Assembly: GCA_944392285.1 (NCBI GenBank)
Contig: CALXWF010000052.1
Location: 1-26,380 of the forward strand
From: an uncultured Alphaproteobacteria bacterium
GTDB lineage: Bacteria > Pseudomonadota > Alphaproteobacteria > RF32 > CAG-239
Length of the DNA stretch: 26,380 nt
Reading direction: 5' to 3'
Both the position numbers and the translations under genes were made by a program. Below are positions 21,333-26,380 of the stretch, in pieces (position 1 is the stretch's first letter; every line of letters begins with the position of its first letter). The notes under the pieces are model-generated. The model was given only the letters and a program-made list of their open reading frames with translations. It had not been told where the DNA came from and made no database searches.

Positions 21333-22637
21333 ATGATAAAGCAAAATTGGCTGGAAACGGCAAAAATCTATTTTGACCGCCGCATGTTGGCAATGTTGGG
21401 ACTTGGTTTTTCAAGCGGATTTCCGTTTTTGTTGGTTGGCGGCACTTTGGCACTGTGGCTGACAGACGCCAAAATCAGTCTAGAGATGATTGGGCTTTTT
21501 GCTTTAGTCAAGATTCCCTATAGTTTCAAATGGGTTTGGTCGCCGATGGTAGACAGGTTGTGTCTGCCGTTGTTTGGCCGACTTGGCCGTCGACGGGGCT
21601 GGGCCTTATTTTCACAAATCGTTTTAATTCTTGGCATTATCGGCATGGCAGCAACCAACCCCGCGCAATCAATTACGGTATTAATGATTTTAGCTCTCTT
21701 GAGTGTTTTTGCCTCTGCCACTCAAGACATTGTGTTGGATGCTTTCCGTGTTGAATCTTTTGCTTCGACCGAACAAGGTGCCGGTGCCGCCGTATTTATT
21801 TTGGGTTACCGGCTCGGTTGCATTTTTTCGGGGGCGGGTGCTCTGCTTTTGGCCACGGTTATCTCTTGGAACGAGGTTTATGTTTTAATGTCTTTGGGCG
21901 CACTCATCGGCATTATCAGCATTTTTCTTTGCCCCGAACCTCAGGCTGCAACTTCTTGCCAACCGCTTGCCGGTAATAACGTTTTGCAAAAAATCAAAAA
22001 CTTTTATCTCACCGCCGTTAAGGCTCCGATAAAAGATTTTATCAAACGGCGTGACTGGAAAGTTATCATGTTGTTTGTCATGGTTTACAAACTCTGCGAC
22101 GCCTATATGGCGCCGATGTCCATGCCTTTTTATGATGCCATGGGTTTTAGCAAAGAAGAGATAGCTTATGTCACCAAAATATTCGGCATGTTGGCCACCA
22201 TCATCGGCGGTCTGTGGGGCGGTTTGGTTGTCAAACGCTATGGCATTGTCAAAAGTCTTATTTTGGGAAGCCTGCTGCAAGGCCTAACCACGCTGATGTT
22301 TGTTGTCCAAACCTACGTCGGCCACAACTTAAGTGTTTTAATGCTGACCATTTCGCTTGACAATTTGGCCGGCGGCATGAGCACCACCTTTTTTGTGGCC
22401 TATATATCCTCTTTATGCAATGTCACCTACACCGCCACGCAATATGCTTTGCTGTCATCTTTCATGAGTCTGGTGCGTGACCTTTTGTCCTCAACCTCAG
22501 GATTTTTGGTACAAATCAGCTCATGGAGCGTCTTCTTTACGCTCACCACGCTGATGTCCTTGCCCGGTCTGTTCTTAATTTTTTACATGCAAAAGCACGG
22601 CGGGCTTAAACCTTATGCGGAAGCCGCTCATAAATAA
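21333..22637 (+). CDS. ampG: AmpG-like muropeptide MFS permease
   Basis: A 434-residue, twelve-helix major facilitator protein. AmpG hallmarks: 'GFSSGFPFLLVGGTLALWL' (25-43), 'IPYSFKWVWSPMVDR' (61-75), 'GRRRGW' (85-90), 'SATQDIVLDAFRVE' (127-140) and 'ILGYRLGCIFSGAGALLLA'. AmpG imports GlcNAc-anhydroMurNAc peptides released by lytic transglycosylases for cell-wall recycling. The family is shared by most Proteobacteria, and alphaproteobacterial members are of this length. The ribosome binding site GAGGTGA precedes ATG. Its last 32 bp overlap the 3' end of the convergent dehydrogenase gene. Closely related permeases for other ligands exist, so muropeptide import is probable, not proven. Confidence 0.85.
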   Translation: MIKQNWLETAKIYFDRRMLAMLGLGFSSGFPFLLVGGTLALWLTDAKISLEMIGLFALVKIPYSFKWVWSPMVDRLCLPLFGRLGRRRGWALFSQIVLILGIIGMAATNPAQSITVLMILALLSVFASATQDIVLDAFRVESFASTEQGAGAAVFILGYRLGCIFSGAGALLLATVISWNEVYVLMSLGALIGIISIFLCPEPQAATSCQPLAGNNVLQKIKNFYLTAVKAPIKDFIKRRDWKVIMLFVMVYKLCDAYMAPMSMPFYDAMGFSKEEIAYVTKIFGMLATIIGGLWGGLVVKRYGIVKSLILGSLLQGLTTLMFVVQTYVGHNLSVLMLTISLDNLAGGMSTTFFVAYISSLCNVTYTATQYALLSSFMSLVRDLLSSTSGFLVQISSWSVFFTLTTLMSLPGLFLIFYMQKHGGLKPYAEAAHK

Positions 22638-23370
22638 AATCACTGAGCGCATTGGGCAAAATTGACCCCAGCCACACCGCCAAACGCATCGGCCACGGAA
22701 AAGCAATCGTCCCGACATTTCTTTCCAAGCGTGCCGCAATCACGCGGGCGGCTTTATCCGCCTGCCAAAAAAACGGCATCGGACAAGTATTTTTATCAGT
22801 AATGGCAGATTTTACGAACCCCGGACAAATAATGCTGACATTGATTCCCGCCTCTTTAAGCGAGCCGCGCAACCCTTCGCCCCAGGCTTTGACAAAAGCC
22901 TTTGACGCGCTGTAAGACGGACAAGACGGCATTCCGTGATAACCGGCGATTGAGGCCACCAAAGCAATGGTTTTATGCTTGCGCTCGGGAGCTTTTTGCA
23001 ACAATTCAATAGCCGGCAAGGTTGTATTAACCACACCGCCGATATTAATGCTGAAAGTTTTTCTGACATTTTCTGAGGTTTCCTGCAAAGTGGCAACACC
23101 GGCATTTGCCACCACCAAATTCAAGGGAGCGGTCTTTTCGCATTCTTCAAGCCACTGAGCCGTTGCTTTGGCATCGGCGACATCCAAAACTTTGCTGAAA
23201 ACTTTGGCGCCTCGCCCCGCACATTCGGCGGCTACTTTACTCAAACGTTCTTCATTGCGCCCGCAAATAAACAAATTTTGCGCCCCGTTTTGAGCATAAA
23301 ACAAAGCCAAAGCCGCGCCGATCCCGCTGGAGGCGCCCGTAATCAGAATATTATTAAATTTTGTGTGCAT
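22606..23370 (-). CDS. Short-chain dehydrogenase/reductase (SDR)
   Basis: A classical SDR of 254 residues. The cofactor loop is 'TGASSGIG' (11-18), 'NAG' is at 89-91, Asn109 lies in the structural helix, and the catalytic set is Ser140, Tyr153 and Lys157 ('YSASK'). 'CGRNEERL' after strand 2 suggests NADPH preference. A C-terminal part with 'PWPMRLAVWLGSILP' could lie on the membrane, as in SDRs acting on lipid-like substrates. Substrate unknown. ATG 23370 has AAGGTTGAG ahead of it. The last 32 bp overlap the ampG-like gene tail to tail, and there is no room for a terminator between them. It is divergent from yicC. Confidence 0.88.
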   Translation of the reverse strand: MHTKFNNILITGASSGIGAALALFYAQNGAQNLFICGRNEERLSKVAAECAGRGAKVFSKVLDVADAKATAQWLEECEKTAPLNLVVANAGVATLQETSENVRKTFSINIGGVVNTTLPAIELLQKAPERKHKTIALVASIAGYHGMPSCPSYSASKAFVKAWGEGLRGSLKEAGINVSIICPGFVKSAITDKNTCPMPFFWQADKAARVIAARLERNVGTIAFPWPMRLAVWLGSILPNALSDFIYERLPHKV

Positions 23371-23408
23371 ATCTCAACCTTATAAAAGCAAAGTTAATCT
23401 TTTTTTTC

Positions 23409-23414
23409 TATACT
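23409..23414 (+). promoter_or_regulatory. -10 box of the yicC-gmk-NUDIX operon
   Basis: TATACT, 30 bp before the TTG start codon of yicC; the -35 region is poor. Confidence 0.3.
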
Positions 23415-23443
23415 ACAAAAAAGTCAAATTGAGGAGAGTAATT

Positions 23444-24349
23444 TTGCAGTTATTAAGCATGACCGGCTTTGCCCGAGAAAGCGGCAGCCTTCGTTTAGAC
23501 ACAACGGTTTTTGATTGGTTTTGGGAGCTAAAGAGTGTCAACGGCAAATCTTTTGACTTCAAGACCAAACTTCCCCCGAGCTTTGAAAATTTAACCCCCG
23601 AGCTTAAAGTTTCGGCGGCAGAATATTTCAACCGCGGCTCAATCAGTGCCTTTTTGGAGCTGAAATCCACCGCCGGCGACCAAAGCCTTAAGATTAATGA
23701 AAAAAATCTGCAAGAGCTGATGAGCTTAAGCCTCAAACTTCATCAGCAAGCGGCTGATGTCTGGGCGCGCCCCTCAATAACCGAGCTCTTAACGGTTCGC
23801 GGCATTGTTGAGAGCGAAGACACTTCTTTAGATGAAGAGGCACAAAACCTCTTGGCGCAAGAGCTCCTTAAAACTTTCAAACAAACTTGCGCCAAAATGC
23901 GCCAAGACCGCGCCCAAGAAGGAGAAAAAATAAAATCTGCCTTGCTGCTTATTCTTGACAAGATTAGCAAAACCGTTGACAATCTGGTTAAGGTTGCAGC
24001 CGCACAACCGCCGAAGCTCAAAGCCAAACTGCAACAGCAAATCAGCGAGCTTTTAGGAGAAGATGCCGGCATCAGCGAAGAACGACTGGCGCAAGAAGTG
24101 GTATTATATGTTACCCGCGCCGATGTTCGCGAAGAGCTTGACCGCCTGCAGGCGCATATCAAAACCGCAAAAGAGCTATTGACTTTAGGCGGTACAATCG
24201 GGCGTCGTTTAGACTTTTTATGTCAGGAGCTCAACCGCGAAGCCAACACCACCGGCTCCAAGTCAATGGACATTGAGCAAACCAATTTGGTGGTAGAACT
24301 AAAAGCTCTGATAGAGCAGTTTCGCGAGCAAGTACAAAACATTGAATAA
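23444..24349 (+). CDS. yicC: YicC family protein
   Basis: A 301-residue YicC protein: the N-terminal 'LLSMTGFARESG' and the C-terminal DUF1732 block 'TLGGTIGRRLDFLCQELNRE' followed by 'ANTTGSKSMDIEQTNLVVEL' are diagnostic. YicC proteins have been described as endoribonucleases or RNA-decay adaptors in E. coli and Bacillus. I chose the TTG at 23444 because GAGGAG lies eight bases upstream; the ATG at 23459 would be too far from it, and a much longer frame starting upstream of the SDR start is not supported. In many Proteobacteria yicC is directly before gmk, as here (11-bp gap). The charged middle segment (about 95-205) is predicted helical, as in the family. Confidence 0.9.
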   Translation: MQLLSMTGFARESGSLRLDTTVFDWFWELKSVNGKSFDFKTKLPPSFENLTPELKVSAAEYFNRGSISAFLELKSTAGDQSLKINEKNLQELMSLSLKLHQQAADVWARPSITELLTVRGIVESEDTSLDEEAQNLLAQELLKTFKQTCAKMRQDRAQEGEKIKSALLLILDKISKTVDNLVKVAAAQPPKLKAKLQQQISELLGEDAGISEERLAQEVVLYVTRADVREELDRLQAHIKTAKELLTLGGTIGRRLDFLCQELNREANTTGSKSMDIEQTNLVVELKALIEQFREQVQNIE

Positions 24350-24360
24350 AGGACAGGACC

Positions 24361-25023
24361 ATGGATGAGATTATTGACCGTTTAAAAAAAGTTCGCAAAG
24401 GCGCAATGTTTATTATCGAAGCGCCGTCCGGCACAGGCAAATCAGCCGTTATCAAAGAGCTTCTTAAGCGCGACAAAAACATCAAATTTTCGGTTTCGGT
24501 CACCACGCGCCAACCCCGAGAAGGCGAGGTTGAAGGGGTAGATTACTACTATGTCACGGACGAACAATATAATCAATATTTGGCACAAGATGCTTTTTAT
24601 GAATATGTCGATTCGCAATATGGGTCACGTTATGGCACTTTGCGCTCCGAGGTAGACAGCTTTATCAATGTCGGGCAAGATGTTTTGTTTGACATGGACT
24701 GGGTCGGTGCCAGACAAATGCGTGAAAAAGCCCCTGATGATGTTGTCACCATTTATTTGCTTCCTCCCTCAATTAAGGAACTGCGTCGCCGCTTAGAAGG
24801 CCGCGGCACTGATTCTAAAGAAGTAATTGAAAAACGTATGGGCCTGATTTTAGATAAAATCAGCCATTGGGACGAGTTTGATTATGTAATTGTTAATGTC
24901 AACCTGGAAGAAACCATTGTCAAAGTCCAAAAAATCATCTCCGGCGAGCGCATGAAAAGAGTACGTCAGGTCGGAATGAAACGTTTTGTCACCGAGCTTG
25001 TAAAGGAAGCCGAAAATGGATGA
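24361..25023 (+). CDS. gmk: Guanylate kinase
   Basis: A 220-residue essential enzyme: GMP + ATP to GDP + ADP. P-loop 'APSGTGKS' (21-28, where GPSG is more usual), the GMP-binding 'SVTTRQPREGEVEGVDYYYV' (46-65), 'YGSRYGT' (86-92), 'DMDWVGARQMR' (about 111-121) and the lid 'RRRLEGRGTDS' are all in place. The ribosome binding site AGGACAGGA precedes the ATG. It lies 11 bp after yicC and overlaps the NUDIX gene by 8 bp, so the three form an operon. The length is slightly above the usual 205, owing to a C-terminal helix rich in Lys and Arg. Confidence 0.95.
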   Translation: MDEIIDRLKKVRKGAMFIIEAPSGTGKSAVIKELLKRDKNIKFSVSVTTRQPREGEVEGVDYYYVTDEQYNQYLAQDAFYEYVDSQYGSRYGTLRSEVDSFINVGQDVLFDMDWVGARQMREKAPDDVVTIYLLPPSIKELRRRLEGRGTDSKEVIEKRMGLILDKISHWDEFDYVIVNVNLEETIVKVQKIISGERMKRVRQVGMKRFVTELVKEAENG

Positions 25024-25510
25024 AGCATTTTATGACCGTTACGGCCACAAAAAATATGCCAATGACATTATCCCGATAGAGCAAAAAGGATATTTTGCGA
25101 TTCTGGTTAAAGACGAAAAAGTTTTAATGACTTACCCGCCTTTGGTAGATGTTCCGGAATTTCCGGGCGGCGCCATCGGCCGCCGCGAAAACTTTCGTGA
25201 ATGTTTGTTTCGCAAACTTTATGAAGAAACCGGAATTGAATTTATGCTCTCAAGCGGCGAAAAAGAATTTCATCAAACGCTTCGTTACTTTGCCGAAGAT
25301 GCCCGCCCTTATGGCGAATACTGCATTTATGACATGACCTTTTTGGTCTATGATGCCTCATCTTATGGTTTTGACACACAAGAAAGCCAAAGCAAAACAC
25401 CTGAAAACGGCAGCTCTTGTTGGGTTCCGATAAAAGACATATTATCACGCAAAACCAAAATTAATTATGCTCACTGGCTGGCGTTTCAAGAGCTTTTTTC
25501 CGCTCGGTAG
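25016..25510 (+). CDS. NUDIX-family protein with altered catalytic box
   Basis: A 164-residue protein with a NUDIX fold. The box G-x5-E-x7-R-E-U-x-E-E-x-G-U is seen at 52-74 as 'GAIGRRENFRECLFRKLYEETGI': the first Gly, Glu58, Arg66, the metal-binding Glu70/Glu71 and Gly73 are kept, but the Glu after Arg66 is Lys67 (codon AAA). In MutT the matching Glu53 is important for catalysis, so activity may be reduced or changed. NUDIX enzymes cleave nucleoside diphosphates linked to another moiety; the substrate here is unknown. It begins inside the last codons of gmk with AAGGA ahead, indicating translational coupling with a nucleotide kinase. The gene ends before a strong terminator. Confidence 0.8.
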   Translation: MDEAFYDRYGHKKYANDIIPIEQKGYFAILVKDEKVLMTYPPLVDVPEFPGGAIGRRENFRECLFRKLYEETGIEFMLSSGEKEFHQTLRYFAEDARPYGEYCIYDMTFLVYDASSYGFDTQESQSKTPENGSSCWVPIKDILSRKTKINYAHWLAFQELFSAR

Positions 25511-25535
25511 AAGCTTTTGGCCAAACCATTTTATC

Positions 25536-25585
25536 TCCCTAAGGGCTCTAAAGGACGCAAGAGTGCTCTTAGGGATTTTTATTTT
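25536..25585 (+). terminator. Terminator of the yicC-gmk-NUDIX operon
   Basis: TCCCTAAGGGC pairs with GCTCTTAGGGA (one G-T pair; the stem extends further after a mismatch), followed by TTTTTATTTT. Confidence 0.8.
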
Positions 25586-25598
25586 CCGCACATTTCGT

Positions 25599-25627
25599 TT
25601 GACAATCAACATCTATTAGCATAAAAT
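25599..25627 (+). promoter_or_regulatory. Strong promoter for the unknown helical protein
   Basis: A perfect TTGACA (25599-25604), 17-bp spacer and TAAAAT (25622-25627). Transcription would begin near 25634, giving a 30-nt leader to the ATG at 25664. Confidence 0.65.
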
Positions 25628-25663
25628 CTTGAGAAAATTATACAATTCTAAAATTATTAGGCT

Positions 25664-26266
25664 ATGAAAGATGAAGAATTATTAGATGTCAAATTTGAAA
25701 AGATTGATGACGAGATTGAGCTTTGCTTCGGCAGCGGCAAGTTAAATGCCAAAATCAGCAAAAACACTGCCATAAAGTTGCTTTACGACCCCAACGCCAG
25801 ACTACGCCAATTTATTTGCGAGGCCTGCTTAAAAACGCTTTTGAGCAAAGGAGAAGAAGTTTTTGCGCTTGAAGATTTTCCCAACCAAGAAGAAATGTAT
25901 CAAGTTTTGGGGCAAATGTTGGAAAAAGACAAGAGCAACGAGCTTTTAGCCAAACTTTTAGCTTTGGTTGAAGAATTGCGCAACCGACCGGCAACTGAGG
26001 TAAAAATGGCGAACCTGCTGTTACGACAACGCACCGACACGGAAGACGCCGCAAAAATTTTGGCCGGATTATTAGCCAGAGTCAAAGAACCGAACGCAGA
26101 CAAAATTGTAAAGGATTTAATGCTTTACATTGAATCCGTAACAAATTTGGAAAACCAAAAGATTCTCTATGATGCGTTAAAGAGTTTCTTACAAAAGCAC
26201 CCGCTCAAACAAAAAGAGAGCTTGGAATTGTTATCAACATTTGACTTACAAAAAGCAAAGTTATAA
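25664..26266 (+). CDS. Hypothetical helical protein
   Basis: A 200-residue protein that I do not recognise. It has no signal peptide or membrane helix. It opens with an acidic segment of beta character ('LLDVKFEKIDDEIELCFGSG', 6-25). The rest looks all-helical and charged, with Leu-rich amphipathic helices of similar length (for example 'SNELLAKLLALVEELRN', 'EDAAKILAGLLARVKE', 'NQKILYDALKSFLQKH'), a pattern that resembles helical-repeat (HEAT/ARM-like) folds. There are two Cys in 'FICEACLKTLL'. It is transcribed from its own near-consensus promoter and closed by a terminator, so it is monocistronic and probably expressed. The ribosome binding site is weak (AGG). A protein-binding role is possible but not shown. 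Confidence 0.75.
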   Translation: MKDEELLDVKFEKIDDEIELCFGSGKLNAKISKNTAIKLLYDPNARLRQFICEACLKTLLSKGEEVFALEDFPNQEEMYQVLGQMLEKDKSNELLAKLLALVEELRNRPATEVKMANLLLRQRTDTEDAAKILAGLLARVKEPNADKIVKDLMLYIESVTNLENQKILYDALKSFLQKHPLKQKESLELLSTFDLQKAKL

Positions 26267-26283
26267 CAAACTCTGCTTTTTTT
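26251..26283 (+). terminator. Terminator overlapping the end of the hypothetical gene
   Basis: AAAAGCAAAG and CTCTGCTTTT pair with one mismatch around a 10-nt loop, followed by T's; the left arm is inside the last codons. Confidence 0.6.
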
Positions 26284-26309
26284 AATTTCTGTATTAGATG
26301 ACCATTATA

Positions 26310-26328
26310 CGAACTTTTTAAAAGTTCG
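26310..26328 (+). repeat. Hairpin just before the last start codon
   Basis: CGAACTTTT and AAAAGTTCG are 9-bp complementary arms with one base between. The 3' arm ends at the first G of the GGAG that would serve the ATG at 26333. Confidence 0.5.
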
Positions 26329-26332
26329 GAGA

Positions 26333-26380
26333 ATGAGTCATATAATAAGAAATAAAGGCGAAGAAAGCGCAGCGTACAGA
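26333..26380 (+). CDS. Possible start of a YraN-like gene, cut by the window edge
   Basis: Sixteen open codons (M-S-H-I-I-R-N-K-G-E-E-S-A-A-Y-R) run to the end of the window. 'NKGEESAAYR' resembles the opening of YraN/UPF0102 proteins ('RRGE-LAARYL'), a putative nuclease-like family. GGAG is present but only 1-2 bases from the ATG, closer than normal. Too short for certainty. Confidence 0.35.
   Translation, partial: MSHIIRNKGEESAAYR

Noticed and set aside
23363..23443. Longer yicC frame beginning inside the divergent SDR start
   Set aside because: YicC proteins begin a few residues before the M-T-G-F motif; the TTG at 23444 has a good GAGGAG site and the extra residues have no family support.

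Overview
The window is about 26 kb of moderately AT-rich, densely coding DNA from a Gram-negative bacterium. The outer-membrane context is clear: an MsbA-type lipid flippase, a DsbD-type transmembrane thiol reductase, an AmpG-like muropeptide permease, an AsmA-like protein and an OmpA-like beta-barrel. The gene set (yicC-gmk pairing, YbaK, AmpG, family 5-like uracil-DNA glycosylase, short REP-like intergenic palindromes) fits an alphaproteobacterium, perhaps one of the uncultured host-associated anaerobic lineages. That placement is an inference from gene content; no rRNA is present to confirm it.

Layout. 1-5101 (+): the 3' part of a DUF4340 gene, an orphan PAS histidine kinase, an RgpF-like polysaccharide gene and msbA. 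5130-5603 (-): ybaK. 5721-7834 (+): a lactate/malate dehydrogenase-family gene paired with an aspartate aminotransferase. 7835-8235: terminator, a decayed partial tRNA copy carrying a 92-bp structured insert, then an intact tRNA-Lys(CUU) on the minus strand. 8236-8688 (-): guanine-deaminase-like gene. 8689-9187: a 500-bp non-coding stretch with promoter and terminator signals suggesting one or two small RNAs. 9188-9967 (+): AsmA-like protein. 10003-12306 (-): dsbD and a CDP-alcohol phosphatidyltransferase. 12384-18826 (+): the main block, apbE-rseC-rnfB-C-D-G-E-A, a complete Rnf ion-pumping ferredoxin:NAD oxidoreductase with its flavin-attaching enzyme. 18859-19491 (-): uracil-DNA glycosylase. 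19643-20674 (+): outer-membrane barrel and a small membrane protein. 20675-21332: a repeat-filled intergenic region. 21333-22637 (+): ampG-like permease, overlapping a convergent short-chain dehydrogenase (22606-23370, -). 23444-25510 (+): yicC-gmk-NUDIX. 25664-26266 (+): unknown helical protein with its own promoter. The right edge may hold the first codons of a YraN-like gene.

How the genes fit together. The Rnf block is the metabolic centre. RnfB/C carry electrons between ferredoxin and NAD, RnfD/G hold covalent FMN attached by ApbE, and RnfA/E are the membrane core. The dehydrogenase/aminotransferase pair would connect aspartate, oxaloacetate and malate (or lactate) to NADH, consistent with a fermentative or anaerobic life style. 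Other genes are housekeeping: envelope building (msbA, rgpF-like, CDP-alcohol transferase, AsmA-like, barrel, AmpG), translation quality (ybaK, tRNA-Lys), and nucleotide and RNA metabolism (gmk, NUDIX, guaD, yicC, udg).

I found no CRISPR array, integrase, transposase, toxin-antitoxin pair or obvious defence system. The most unusual points are the B-C-D-G-E-A rnf order with rseC upstream, the cloverleaf-like 92-bp insert in a broken tRNA copy, the candidate small RNAs at 8800-9105, the NUDIX protein with a Lys in place of a catalytic Glu, and the nested repeats at 20920-21148.
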